From Treponemataceae bacterium (GTDB taxonomy: Bacteria; Spirochaetota; Spirochaetia; Treponematales; Treponemataceae): a stretch of DNA of 51,961 nt. Positions 25,141 through 33,899 of this stretch are shown piece after piece. Below the pieces are notes generated by a model, which did not search any database, was not told the DNA's origin, and saw only the letters and a list, made by a program, of their open reading frames with translations. Position 1 is the stretch's first letter, and every line of letters begins with the position of its first letter. Made by a program: the position numbers and the translations under genes. The DNA lies in contig JAKSTU010000014.1 in the NCBI GenBank assembly GCA_024402435.1, forward strand, positions 1 through 51,961, read 5' to 3'.

Positions 25141-27693
25141 ATGGCAAAATACCCTTTTGATTCCATTGAGCCCAAATGGCAGGCTTATTGGGAAAAAAAC
25201 AAGACTTTCAAAGTCAAAGAAGATCCCAAATTCGACAAATCAAAACGCCGCTACGTTCTTGACATGTTTCCCTATCCGTCAGGAGCCGGTCTTCATGTAG
25301 GCCATCCGGAAGGATATACCGCAACTGATATTTACTGCCGTTATCTGCGTATGAACGGCTACAACGTACTGCATCCGATGGGATTCGACTCATTCGGTCT
25401 GCCTGCAGAAAACTATGCCATCAAAACAGGTACTCATCCTTCAATCACCACAAACAAGAACATTGAAACTTTTACACGCCAGATCAAAAGTCTGGGATTT
25501 TCCTACGACTGGGACCGCTGTGTTTCAACATGTGATTCTGAGTATTACAAATGGACTCAGTGGATTTTCCTGCAGCTGTACAAAAAAGGTCTTGCCTACG
25601 AAGCAGAAACACCCATCAACTGGTGTCCTTCCTGCATGACAGGTCTTGCCAACGAAGAAGTAAAAGAAGGCAAATGCGAACGCTGCGGTTCAATCGTTAC
25701 GCACAAGACAATCCGCCAGTGGATTCTGAAAATCACTGATTATGCTGACGAACTGCTCAAAGGCCTTGACGACCTGGACTGGCCCGAAAGCGTAAAACTG
25801 ATGCAGAAAAACTGGATCGGACGTTCAGAAGGTGCAGAAGTTGATTTTGAAATTGCAGCTCCCGGCCAGAATCCTGAGACTCTCAACGGTCCTGCTGCCG
25901 GTACCGGCGACAAACTGACAGTCTACACAACACGCTGTGACACACTTTTCGGTGCGACATACATGGTCGTAAGTCCGGAGCATCCTCTGGTTGCAAAACT
26001 GACTACTCCCGAACAGAAAGCAGCTGTAGAAGCTTACGTTGATGAAGCCGCAAAAAAATCCGATCTTCAGCGTACAGATCTTAACAAGGACAAGACCGGT
26101 GTTTTCAGCGGAAGTTATGCGATCAACCCGGTAAACAACAAACTGATTCCTGTCTGGATTGCAGACTATGTTCTGATTTCCTACGGAACCGGTGCAATCA
26201 TGGCTGTACCTGCTCATGACGACCGCGACTGGGAATTTGCAAAGAAATTCAATCTTCCCATTATTGAAGTTCTCAAATCAGAAGTTGATGTTCAGACACA
26301 GGCTTGGACACAGGACGGTATTCACGTCAATTCAGGATTTGTTGACGGTCTCAACAAAAAAGACGCAATTGCCAAAATGATTGAATTCCTTAAAGAAAAA
26401 GGAATCGGCCGTGCAACTGTAAACTACAAACTGCGTGACTGGATTTTCAGCCGCCAGCGTTATTGGGGCGAACCGATTCCGTTGATTCACTGTCCTGACT
26501 GCGGTACAGTTCCCGTTCCGGAAGAAGAACTGCCTTTGGAACTGCCTCAGGTAAAAAGTTATCAGCCTACAGGAACAGGCGAAAGTCCTCTTGCAGGAAT
26601 TGATTCATGGGTAAACTGCAAATGTCCCAAGTGCGGAAAAGACGCAAAACGCGAAACCAACACAATGCCTCAGTGGGGCGGTTCCTGCTGGTATTATCTG
26701 CGCTATCTTGATCCCCACAACAATGATGTCTTTGCTTCAAAAGAAGCCATGGATTACTGGATGCCCGTCGATCTTTATGTGGGCGGTGCTGAACATGCAG
26801 TTCTCCACCTTCTGTACTCACGTTTCTGGCACAAAGTTCTCTTTGATGCAGGAATCGTAAACACAAAAGAGCCTTTCCAGCGTCTTATCAATCAGGGACT
26901 CATCACTTCTTTTGCTTATCAGCGCGCAAACAAAACGCTGGTTCCCACAGACGAAGTTGAAGAAAAAGACGGTGCATGGATTGAAAAAGCTACAGGCGAA
27001 AAACTTGAGCAGGTTATTGCAAAAATGTCAAAATCTCTCAAGAACGTAATCAACCCTGACGACGTTATCCGGGATTACGGAGCTGACAGTGTGCGCATGT
27101 ACGAAATGTTCATGGGGCCGCTGGAAGTTTCAAAGCCATGGAACACAAACGGTCTCATCGGTGTAAGCCGCTTCCTGGAAAAAATCTGGGCTGTCAGCGA
27201 AAAACCCATGACAGACGATGCACCTTCTGCAGAACTGAACAAACTTCTGCACAAGACCATCAAAAAAGTCAGCGAAGACACAGCAAACCTGGCATTCAAC
27301 ACAGCCATCAGCCAGATGATGATTTTCATCAACGACGTGGCAAAACTGGATGCAGTGCCCAAAGCACTCTGGTCTGACTTTGTAAAGATTCTCAGTCCCT
27401 ACGCACCTCATCTTGGTGAAGAACTTTGGGAGAAACTGGGCGCAAAAGAAAGCATTGCCTACGAACCCTGGCCTGCTTATGACGAAGCACTTTGCGTTGA
27501 CAACACATGTACCATTGTCGTGCAGATCAACGGCAAAATCCGCGACAAGTTTGAAGCTGCCATCGGTGCAGACAAAGCAGAAGTTGAAAAGACAGCTTTG
27601 GCAACTCCCGGCGCACAGAAGTTCATGGAAGGCAAAACACCTGTAAAAGTGATTGTTGTACCCAACAAACTGGTCAACATTGTCGTAAAATAA
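25141..27693 (+). CDS. leuS: Leucine-tRNA ligase
   Basis: 850 residues, the usual bacterial length. It charges tRNA-Leu. Class I signatures are present: HVGH at residues 52-55 ([18 protein letters not shown]) and KMSKS at 628-632. The zinc-finger-like Cys set (CPSCMTG, CERCG) lies near 160-190, and the CP1 editing domain is intact ([35 protein letters not shown]). A second Cys pair set (CPDCG, CPKCG) follows near 460-500. The start at 25141 is chosen for its AAGAGG site; an ATG at 25120 would add seven residues. A terminator follows at 27726. Confidence 0.98.
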   Translation: MAKYPFDSIEPKWQAYWEKNKTFKVKEDPKFDKSKRRYVLDMFPYPSGAGLHVGHPEGYTATDIYCRYLRMNGYNVLHPMGFDSFGLPAENYAIKTGTHPSITTNKNIETFTRQIKSLGFSYDWDRCVSTCDSEYYKWTQWIFLQLYKKGLAYEAETPINWCPSCMTGLANEEVKEGKCERCGSIVTHKTIRQWILKITDYADELLKGLDDLDWPESVKLMQKNWIGRSEGAEVDFEIAAPGQNPETLNGPAAGTGDKLTVYTTRCDTLFGATYMVVSPEHPLVAKLTTPEQKAAVEAYVDEAAKKSDLQRTDLNKDKTGVFSGSYAINPVNNKLIPVWIADYVLISYGTGAIMAVPAHDDRDWEFAKKFNLPIIEVLKSEVDVQTQAWTQDGIHVNSGFVDGLNKKDAIAKMIEFLKEKGIGRATVNYKLRDWIFSRQRYWGEPIPLIHCPDCGTVPVPEEELPLELPQVKSYQPTGTGESPLAGIDSWVNCKCPKCGKDAKRETNTMPQWGGSCWYYLRYLDPHNNDVFASKEAMDYWMPVDLYVGGAEHAVLHLLYSRFWHKVLFDAGIVNTKEPFQRLINQGLITSFAYQRANKTLVPTDEVEEKDGAWIEKATGEKLEQVIAKMSKSLKNVINPDDVIRDYGADSVRMYEMFMGPLEVSKPWNTNGLIGVSRFLEKIWAVSEKPMTDDAPSAELNKLLHKTIKKVSEDTANLAFNTAISQMMIFINDVAKLDAVPKALWSDFVKILSPYAPHLGEELWEKLGAKESIAYEPWPAYDEALCVDNTCTIVVQINGKIRDKFEAAIGADKAEVEKTALATPGAQKFMEGKTPVKVIVVPNKLVNIVVK

Positions 27694-27725
27694 GAGTCGG
27701 TTCTGAGTAACTGATTTTGTGGCAG

Positions 27726-27779
27726 AGCATGCCGGAAAACCCTGAAAAAGGTTGGCCGACATGCTTTTTTTTATTTTTT
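27726..27779 (+). terminator. leuS terminator running into the convergent gene
   Basis: AGCATG (27726-27731) pairs with CATGCT (27760-27765), with an inner AACC/GGTT pairing, followed by T8. The T-run overlaps the stop codon and last Lys codons of the convergent RelA/SpoT gene. Confidence 0.85.
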
Positions 27780-29597
27780 CCGGCCTTTGCTTCTTGGTAC
27801 GGCAACAGGTTTTTCGTCCCAGACAACGGGAACGGAACGCTGCTCCACATTGGGAATAAGCGCAAAACTGGAACAGTCTGCCCTGTGTATGATCAGTCCG
27901 CGGCCCCGTGAAACATAACCGATGATTTTGTCCCCGAAAGCCGGATTGCAGCATCTGGCGGCATGAACCATAAAGTTTGCCGTGTCCCCTACCCGGATAT
28001 GAACGGCACCGTCAGAACTTCCGCCTTCCTGCCCGTTTGCCGCACCGCCTGAAACACCGCCCTGCTGGGAAGCGTGAGAAGGCCGCACCTGAGGAGAACC
28101 GGATCCGCTTTCAGCAGAAACAGCAGAATTCTGGGACACAGGTTCTGAAATGCCGTTCTGCAGCAGCCAGGCCCTGATCTTGCTCCGTGCCCGTGCAGTC
28201 TTTACATATTCCAGCTGGTTTTCCGTAGGGTGGGCCTGAGGACTGGTAAGAATCTCTATAATCTGAGTGTTTTTGAGAGGACTTGAAAGCGGAATAATGT
28301 GACCGTCCGCTTTTGCGCCCGTAATCGTTTCGCCGATGTGAGAATGTATGCTGTAGGCAAAATCAACTGCCGTAGCGCCCATAGGAAGTTCCCGCACATC
28401 CCCTTGGGGAGTGAACACAAAAATCGAGTCTCCCAAAAGTTCATTGCGGATTTCCTCAAAAAGGGCGGCATCGTTTCTGTTTTCCGCGCGCAACGCCTTA
28501 AGCTGATTGATGATGGACAAGTTTTCTATGGACACCGAATCACGGTTCGTACCTTTTTTGTACAGCCAGTGACTTGCAACACCATGTTCTGCCACAGAGT
28601 GCATTTCATTGGTGCGAATCTGAATTTCCAGAGGCATTCCATCGCAGATTACAGTAGTATGCAGACTCTGATATCCGTTGGCTTTGGGCATTGCAATATA
28701 ATCCTTGAAGCGGCCGTCCAATGGTTTCCAGATGGAATGAACAATTCCTACAAGTGCGTAGCATTCATTGGTGTCATTGCAGAGAATCCTCAAAGCAAGA
28801 AGATCATAAATCTCGTCAGCAGCTTTTCCCCGCTTCTTCATTTTCTGATAAATCGAGTAAAAGTGCTTTGCGCGGCTGCTCAAAGTGATTTTTATGTCGG
28901 CTTTTGCAGCCGCTTTAAGAATTGCCTGCTGGGCACGGCTAAGATATTCGGAACGCTCGTCTTTTTTAAGTGCAACCAGCTGCTTTATCTGGGCAAAAGC
29001 GTCAGGATTGGCATACTTGAGAGCCAGATCTTCCAGTTCGTCCTTGAGAGAAGACATACCGAGCCTGTTGGCAAGCGGCGCCCAAACATCAAAAGTTTCC
29101 TGAGCAATCTGACGCTGGTACTCTTCTGTTTCGGTCTTCATGTTGCGGAGCATGTCCAGTCGGTCAGCAAGTTTTACAAGGATTACCCGTATGTCGTCAA
29201 TCATGGCAAAAAGCATTTTGCGCACGGAATCTGCCTGCTGAAGTGTTTTGTTCTGCATTTTGAGGCTGCCGATTCTTGAAGTGCCGCTTACGATGACAGA
29301 AACTTCCCTGCCGAAATTCTCTTCGATTGTCTTTGCAGTTATGCCCTCAAAAGTCAGCGCGTTGTGCAGAAGTGCACCGATAATGCTCTGCCAGTCCATA
29401 CGGTTTGCGGCAATGATTGCAGCCGTGCGGAGCGGATGATCAGTGTAGTTTTCCCCGTTTGCGCGAACCATGGATTTGCTCTGTCCGCAAAGAAAATCCC
29501 ATGCTCTGCAGATTTCATCCTTATGATCTTCTTTGTAAGAAGGAAAGTTTTCAAAAAAATCTTCTATCGTGTGCAAATCGCCAAAAATGTCTTTCAT
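27771..29597 (-). CDS. RelA/SpoT-family (p)ppGpp synthetase with degenerate hydrolase
   Basis: 608 residues. Layout: HD-type hydrolase domain (~40-200), synthetase (~220-350), TGS (~385-450), a Gly/Ser-rich linker (~485-525), and a C-terminal zinc-finger-like domain (HAARCCNPAFGDKIIGYVSR, HRADCSS); there is no ACT domain. The synthetase is intact: RAKHFYSIYQKM, IYDLLALRI, GRFKDYIAMPKANGYQSLHT, EIQIRT. The hydrolase is not: the conserved HD..ED reads H78-N79 and T82-F83, and the later ADRLHN motif reads ADRLDM (M149). H54 and D145 remain. This predicts alarmone synthesis without hydrolysis, so a separate hydrolase would be needed elsewhere. It overlaps murE by ATGA. Confidence 0.93.
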   Translation of the reverse strand: MKDIFGDLHTIEDFFENFPSYKEDHKDEICRAWDFLCGQSKSMVRANGENYTDHPLRTAAIIAANRMDWQSIIGALLHNALTFEGITAKTIEENFGREVSVIVSGTSRIGSLKMQNKTLQQADSVRKMLFAMIDDIRVILVKLADRLDMLRNMKTETEEYQRQIAQETFDVWAPLANRLGMSSLKDELEDLALKYANPDAFAQIKQLVALKKDERSEYLSRAQQAILKAAAKADIKITLSSRAKHFYSIYQKMKKRGKAADEIYDLLALRILCNDTNECYALVGIVHSIWKPLDGRFKDYIAMPKANGYQSLHTTVICDGMPLEIQIRTNEMHSVAEHGVASHWLYKKGTNRDSVSIENLSIINQLKALRAENRNDAALFEEIRNELLGDSIFVFTPQGDVRELPMGATAVDFAYSIHSHIGETITGAKADGHIIPLSSPLKNTQIIEILTSPQAHPTENQLEYVKTARARSKIRAWLLQNGISEPVSQNSAVSAESGSGSPQVRPSHASQQGGVSGGAANGQEGGSSDGAVHIRVGDTANFMVHAARCCNPAFGDKIIGYVSRGRGLIIHRADCSSFALIPNVEQRSVPVVWDEKPVAVPRSKGRKK

Positions 29598-31237
29598 GTC
29601 TGACCTTCGGTTCCATAACCGATTTCGCCCAATGCTTTTACGGCTTCAGAGATTTCGTCGTAGGGCATGACAAAATCTTTGTAAATAATCGAATTTTCGT
29701 GAGCTTTACCCAAAAGCAGCACGATGTCATCTTCTTTTGCAAGAGAAAAAGCCTTGCGGATTGCAGAAGGACGGTCCGGAATGAGGAACAGGTTTTCGCC
29801 CCGCACCATTTTTTTGTCCACACCGGAAGCAATGTCTTCCAGAAGTGCCATCGGTTCTTCACCGCGAGGGTCTTCGTCAGTAAGGAAAACCATGTCACAC
29901 CATTGGGAAGCAATGCGCCCCTGCTCAGGACGTTTTTTTGTGTCCCGTTCTCCGCCGCTTCCGAAAAGTGCAAAAATTCTTCCGTTGCAACGCTGTCTCA
30001 GGGGCGGAAAAACTGTCATGAAAGATGAAGGTGTATGTGCATAATCTACAATCACTTCAAAGGGCTGCCCGCAGCTGACAGTTGTCATGCGGCCTTTTAC
30101 AGGAACAAGTTCGGCAGCTTTTGGAGCCAGTTCCTGAAGACTGATTCCTGTAAGACGGCTTACAACCATCATTGCGGCCATTGCATTGTACACGTTGAAA
30201 GCACCGGGCAAAGGCGCTTTTACGGAAATGCTGTCATTCAAGACAAAAGAAAGCCCTTTGCTGTCACTGCTGATTCCGGAACCTTTTTCAACCGGGATTG
30301 CAGGAACTTCTTTGCTGGGATTTCCGCTTCCTGCCTGGCCGCCGGTCGTAAAACCGATTACTTCCACAGGAGACTGATTTTTGGACGAACTTTGAGCCGC
30401 GTCCACAAAATATTGCGCAGAAGGATCTTCAACATTTACAACGCCAAAAGGTTTTATGCTGATTTTTTTGCCGCATACTGTTTTTTCGTGACAAACCTGA
30501 CCCAATGCACGGAACAGGTTCGCTTTGTCATGTCTGTACTGCTCAAAAGTGCCGTGAAACTCCAGATGTTCGTGGGTAACGTTCATAAAAACGGCAGCAT
30601 CAAAGTCCACACATCCAAGCCGGTTCAGTTTTTTTGAAAGCCCGTGGGAAGAAGATTCAACAACTGCAAATTCACAGCCGTTTTCTGCCATCATAGCCAG
30701 TTTCTGCTGAACTGCAGGAGCTTCCGGCGTTGTCTGGTGCTCAGGATTTGCAAGAGCTTCTCCACCGAGAGAATACTGAACGGTCGAGAAAAAGCCGGCT
30801 TTTTTGCCGCAAAGACGCAGTAACTGCCAAATAAGGGAAACAGTGGTACTTTTTCCTTCAGTACCGGTCACACCGATTACAATCATTTTTGAAGACGGAT
30901 TGCCGAAAAATGCAGCGGAAACAGGAGCCATTACAATGCGGGAATCTTTTACGCGCACAAGAACAGCACCGTTTTTGCGGCAGACTTCTTCCGTGCCCTC
31001 AGGAAGCTGATCCTGAAAAATCACTGCTTTTGCACCGGCTTCCACGGCTTTTGCAATGAAACTGTTTCCGTGAACATGAACTCCAGGCCATGAAAAATAA
31101 AGGCTGCCCTTTCCTGCTTTTCGGGAATCGTTCACAAGATCAGTTATCTCAGGATTCAAGTTTTCTCCGACAACCGTTTCATATTCAATTCCGGCTTTTT
31201 CCAAACCGGTCAGCAATTCAGTCAAATTTCTAGTCAT
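29594..31237 (-). CDS. murE: UDP-MurNAc-tripeptide synthetase
   Basis: 547 residues. MurE adds the third stem-peptide amino acid to UDP-MurNAc-L-Ala-D-Glu. The ATP loop GVTGTEGKSTTVSLIW is clear, with HQTTPEAP, VVESSSHGL, and the Mur-ligase C-domain GSGGERDTKKRPEQG. Where diaminopimelate enzymes carry DNPR this one reads TDEDPRGEEP, so a different diamino acid is likely; treponemes are known to use ornithine. An insertion of about 45 residues (region encoded near 30270-30410) between the central and C-terminal domains is Ser/Gly-rich. The ATG follows a TAAAAT box by 6 nt (leaderless); the stop overlaps the RelA/SpoT start in ATGA, so the two are translationally coupled. Confidence 0.95.
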   Translation of the reverse strand: MTRNLTELLTGLEKAGIEYETVVGENLNPEITDLVNDSRKAGKGSLYFSWPGVHVHGNSFIAKAVEAGAKAVIFQDQLPEGTEEVCRKNGAVLVRVKDSRIVMAPVSAAFFGNPSSKMIVIGVTGTEGKSTTVSLIWQLLRLCGKKAGFFSTVQYSLGGEALANPEHQTTPEAPAVQQKLAMMAENGCEFAVVESSSHGLSKKLNRLGCVDFDAAVFMNVTHEHLEFHGTFEQYRHDKANLFRALGQVCHEKTVCGKKISIKPFGVVNVEDPSAQYFVDAAQSSSKNQSPVEVIGFTTGGQAGSGNPSKEVPAIPVEKGSGISSDSKGLSFVLNDSISVKAPLPGAFNVYNAMAAMMVVSRLTGISLQELAPKAAELVPVKGRMTTVSCGQPFEVIVDYAHTPSSFMTVFPPLRQRCNGRIFALFGSGGERDTKKRPEQGRIASQWCDMVFLTDEDPRGEEPMALLEDIASGVDKKMVRGENLFLIPDRPSAIRKAFSLAKEDDIVLLLGKAHENSIIYKDFVMPYDEISEAVKALGEIGYGTEGQT

Positions 31238-31243
31238 AGTCCT

Positions 31244-31272
31244 ATTTTACAAAATACAAAATATTTTGTCGA
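31244..31272 (-). promoter_or_regulatory. murE promoter, leaderless type
   Basis: Minus strand TCGACA (31267-31272), 17-nt spacer, TAAAAT (31244-31249); the murE ATG begins at 31237, 6 nt later. No spaced Shine-Dalgarno (an AGGA touches the ATG too closely). Confidence 0.75.
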
Positions 31273-31300
31273 ATGATTGCATAAAGGTCATTTTATTCGC

Positions 31301-31327
31301 ATTTTTTTTATTTTTTTTATTTTTTTT
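31301..31327 (+). repeat. Three-copy ATTTTTTTT tract in front of recQ
   Basis: A perfect 9-bp unit, A followed by eight T, occurs three times in a row between the divergent murE and recQ genes. Its end lies at the expected -35 position of recQ, whose -10-like AT stretch is at 31341-31347. Confidence 0.9.
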
Positions 31328-31352
31328 CAATTTCCCTTCAATAATAATGTAT

Positions 31353-32984
31353 ATGAATGATTCAAACTTTTCTGATTCCGATGATTTTTTTGATGACTGG
31401 ACTCTTTCTTATGAAGGAATTCTTCCGGATGATTTTCATTTTGAGCAGGATCTTTGTGATTCCGATTACGAAAAGGATAATGTTCTTGAAGCGGCGCAAA
31501 AAGCTTTCGGAATCAAGTATCTTTATCCATGGCAGCGGATTGTCATGGCAAACATACTTGAAGATTCAGAAGAACCTGTCCGGCAGATTGTGCTTCTGCC
31601 CACGGGAGCAGGCAAATCACTTTGCTTTATGGTTCCGGCCCTTTGTCTTGAAGGCCCCACACTGATTCTGTATCCGCTTCTTGCACTGATGAACGATCAG
31701 GCGCGGCGGCTGGTTGAAGGCGGAATGCGGCCTGTGGTTTTCAAAGGCGGGCAAAGTGCGGAAGAACGCAAGGCAAACTTTGAAGCTTTGGAACAAGGCG
31801 CAAAAGTGATTCTTGCAAACCCTGAAGTGCTGCAGAATGATGCCCTTGTTGCCCGACTTGCAGAATGCGGAATTGCACAGATTGCCATTGACGAAGCCCA
31901 TTGTGTCTCAGAGTGGGGAGATTCATTCCGACCGGCATATCTGACACTTGGAAACATAATAAAAAAGCTGGACGTTCCACGGGTCACGGCTTTTACTGCA
32001 ACTGCATCACCGGAAGTTCTTGCCAGAATCAATCAGGTGCTTTTTGACGGTGAGGCCCGAATCCTTAGGAGTGAAGCGGACAGACCGAACATTCACTATT
32101 TTGTGCATTATGCAGTCTGCAAGGAAAAAGCGGTTCTGCAGCTGGTTGAACGGGAAGAAAAGCCTCTGCTGGTTTTCTGCGGCACAAGAAAACGGGCTGA
32201 AAACATGGCGAGGCTGATTCGGGAACACCAGAAACAGCTTCATCCGGAAAAAGATGATATTGTCAGGTTTTATCACGCAGGTCTTGAACGGGAAGAAAAG
32301 ACAGCAATTGAACAGTGGTTTTATCCCAAAAGCGATGCAATAATGACTTCAACATGTGCATTCGGTATGGGAACAGACAAGAAGGATATACACACTGTGA
32401 TTCATCTGGACGTGCCTTCCACCGCAGAAGCTTTTATTCAGGAAGCAGGACGCGGCGGCAGAGACGGCTCCGTTGCAAAATCTTTTCTGGTGTGGGGGCC
32501 GGAAGACACTGAGTCATACAAAAACCGCCTTGCACAGAATCAGACAGGACGCAGCACCGCAATGGGACGTTTTGCACTCTCATCAACCTGCCGCCGACAG
32601 GTGCTTCTTGACGAACTGGGCGCTGAACAGGCTGCCTGTGACGGTTGTGACATTTGTCTGAAAACTGCACAGAAATCCGCGCCCGACAAAGAGTTTGTCT
32701 TCAAGGCAATAAAGCGTGCCCCGCGGATTTACACGGCTTCAGAACTGGCAAGCTATCTTGCGGATTCCGTCCGCAGTTCCACAGTCGGAAACAACGGAGA
32801 ACCCCTGCAGTTTGAAAGTTATGAAGCAGAAGACTATGGTGAAATAATCAGAATATTGTTCAAAGAGGGGCGGATAAAAACAGGAAAATATTTCTGGAAG
32901 AAAAAACTGTGGGCAACAGGAAAAAGCTCTGTCTACACATCCTCAGATTCGGTTTCTGCACTTTCGGGAGCGGGTGCTTCCTGA
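31353..32984 (+). CDS. RecQ-family ATP-dependent DNA helicase
   Basis: 543 residues from MNDSNFSDSDDF; an ATG two codons earlier (31347) is equally possible, and no Shine-Dalgarno helps. After an unusual acidic N-terminus (~40 residues rich in Asp/Glu) come the SF2 helicase motifs: LLPTGAGKS (Walker A), IDEAHCVSEWGDSFRPAY (DEAH plus RecQ aromatic loop), TAFTATASP, STCAFGMGTDKKDIHTVIH, QEAGRGGRDG. The RecQ zinc site is CRRQVLLDEL then CDGCDIC. A short winged-helix-like region follows but no HRDC domain. It unwinds DNA 3' to 5' in repair and fork processing. Its last 52 bp overlap a convergent small gene. Confidence 0.93.
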   Translation: MNDSNFSDSDDFFDDWTLSYEGILPDDFHFEQDLCDSDYEKDNVLEAAQKAFGIKYLYPWQRIVMANILEDSEEPVRQIVLLPTGAGKSLCFMVPALCLEGPTLILYPLLALMNDQARRLVEGGMRPVVFKGGQSAEERKANFEALEQGAKVILANPEVLQNDALVARLAECGIAQIAIDEAHCVSEWGDSFRPAYLTLGNIIKKLDVPRVTAFTATASPEVLARINQVLFDGEARILRSEADRPNIHYFVHYAVCKEKAVLQLVEREEKPLLVFCGTRKRAENMARLIREHQKQLHPEKDDIVRFYHAGLEREEKTAIEQWFYPKSDAIMTSTCAFGMGTDKKDIHTVIHLDVPSTAEAFIQEAGRGGRDGSVAKSFLVWGPEDTESYKNRLAQNQTGRSTAMGRFALSSTCRRQVLLDELGAEQAACDGCDICLKTAQKSAPDKEFVFKAIKRAPRIYTASELASYLADSVRSSTVGNNGEPLQFESYEAEDYGEIIRILFKEGRIKTGKYFWKKKLWATGKSSVYTSSDSVSALSGAGAS

Positions 32985-33157
32985 GCCGGAACCTGCTGAA
33001 CCATTTTTGTTTTGAGCTTCGGCTGTGCGGGACGTTTTCTGTAATGCGTCACATAGCTTATGAAACTGAGATAAAGAATTACAGCGATGCATGCACCGAT
33101 TACTTTGAAATTCGTAAGCACAGAAAGGCATACTGAAAAAACTTCAGAAAAACTCAT
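32933..33157 (-). CDS. Small single-pass membrane protein
   Basis: 74 residues: MSFSEVFSVCLSVLTNFKVI then a membrane helix (about 19-38, KVIGACIAVILYLSFISYVT), a basic stretch HYRKRPAQPKLKTK and a Pro/Ala/Glu-rich acidic tail. No family recognised. It overlaps the recQ 3' end by 52 bp, and the Pro/Ala/Glu tail is encoded in that overlap. A GATAAA -10-like box lies 6 nt before the ATG with no Shine-Dalgarno. The clear helix and basic flank favour a real protein, but its size and overlap keep confidence moderate. Confidence 0.6.
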   Translation of the reverse strand: MSFSEVFSVCLSVLTNFKVIGACIAVILYLSFISYVTHYRKRPAQPKLKTKMVQQVPAQEAPAPESAETESEDV

Positions 33158-33187
33158 AACTTATTTATCGGAAAAACATGTCCTTGC

Positions 33188-33216
33188 TTGACCACAAATC
33201 TTGTGCCCTGTAAAAT
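33188..33216 (+). promoter_or_regulatory. hisH promoter, leaderless type
   Basis: TTGACC (33188-33193), 17-nt spacer, TAAAAT (33211-33216); the ATG at 33222 comes 5 nt later. The -35 and spacing match the carD promoter exactly. Confidence 0.8.
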
Positions 33217-33221
33217 TGCTT

Positions 33222-33899
33222 ATGATTGGAATAATTGATTACAACGCCGGCAACATCAAAAGTGTTCAGCGCGCACTTGAGTTTTTGAAAAAAGATTACG
33301 TCTTGTCAAAAAATCCCCTTGATCTTAAGAACTGCGACCGTGTGATTTTTCCTGGTGTAGGTGAAGCAAAATATGCAATGGAACAGCTGGAGAAAACAGG
33401 TTTTGATTCCTTTATCCGCGATTTTGCCGCTTCAGGGAAACCGCTTTTCGGAATCTGCCTTGGTTCTCAGGTTATTTTTGATTTTTCAGAAGAAAGCGAC
33501 ACAGATTGTCTGGGACTGATTCCCGGAAAAATCAGACATTTCTCAAACTTGCCGGGATTTTCCGAAGCTTCAGAAAAAGCCGGCTCACTCAAAATTCCCC
33601 ACATGGGCTGGAGTTCCGTAACTTTTGCAGCTCAAAGTGGTGCCGAAGAATGCCCGCTTCTTAAAGGTGTTCCTTCCGGTACAGACTTCTACTTTGTCCA
33701 CTCATATGTTATTCAGCCTGACAACCCGGCTGTAATTGCAGGAAGCGCAGATTACGGTGTTCAGGTTCCTTCCGTGATTTGGAAGGACAATATTTTTGCA
33801 ACCCAGTTCCATCCTGAAAAATCGGCGGCTCACGGGCTGACCATTCTGCAGAACTTTGCCACACTTGATGCGGATTCTTGCGGAGGTGCATCATGCTGA
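33222..33899 (+). CDS. hisH: Imidazole glycerol phosphate synthase, glutaminase subunit
   Basis: 225 residues, slightly longer than the usual ~200. HisH releases ammonia from glutamine and channels it to HisF. Class I glutamine amidotransferase features: IIDYNAGNIKSVQRAL at the start, PGVGEAKYAM, nucleophile Cys79 in FGICLGSQVIFD, and FHPEKSAAHG with the catalytic His and Glu. The usual GICLGMQ has Ser for Met. The start at 33222 follows the -10 box by 5 nt; an ATG at 33201 would begin upstream of the -10 box and is rejected. It overlaps hisF by 7 bp. Confidence 0.96.
   Translation: MIGIIDYNAGNIKSVQRALEFLKKDYVLSKNPLDLKNCDRVIFPGVGEAKYAMEQLEKTGFDSFIRDFAASGKPLFGICLGSQVIFDFSEESDTDCLGLIPGKIRHFSNLPGFSEASEKAGSLKIPHMGWSSVTFAAQSGAEECPLLKGVPSGTDFYFVHSYVIQPDNPAVIAGSADYGVQVPSVIWKDNIFATQFHPEKSAAHGLTILQNFATLDADSCGGASC

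Noticed and set aside
27130..27954. 274-residue open frame on the minus strand across the leuS end
   Set aside because: Antisense to leuS and out of frame with relA/spoT; crosses the leuS terminator.
28299..29279. 326-residue open frame on the plus strand
   Set aside because: Antisense shadow of the RelA/SpoT synthetase region; no ribosome site or family.
31266..31352. N-terminal extension of RecQ with a Phe-rich segment
   Set aside because: It is encoded by the T-rich promoter tract, giving an artificial hydrophobic stretch; the start at 31353 or 31347 fits the -10 box better.
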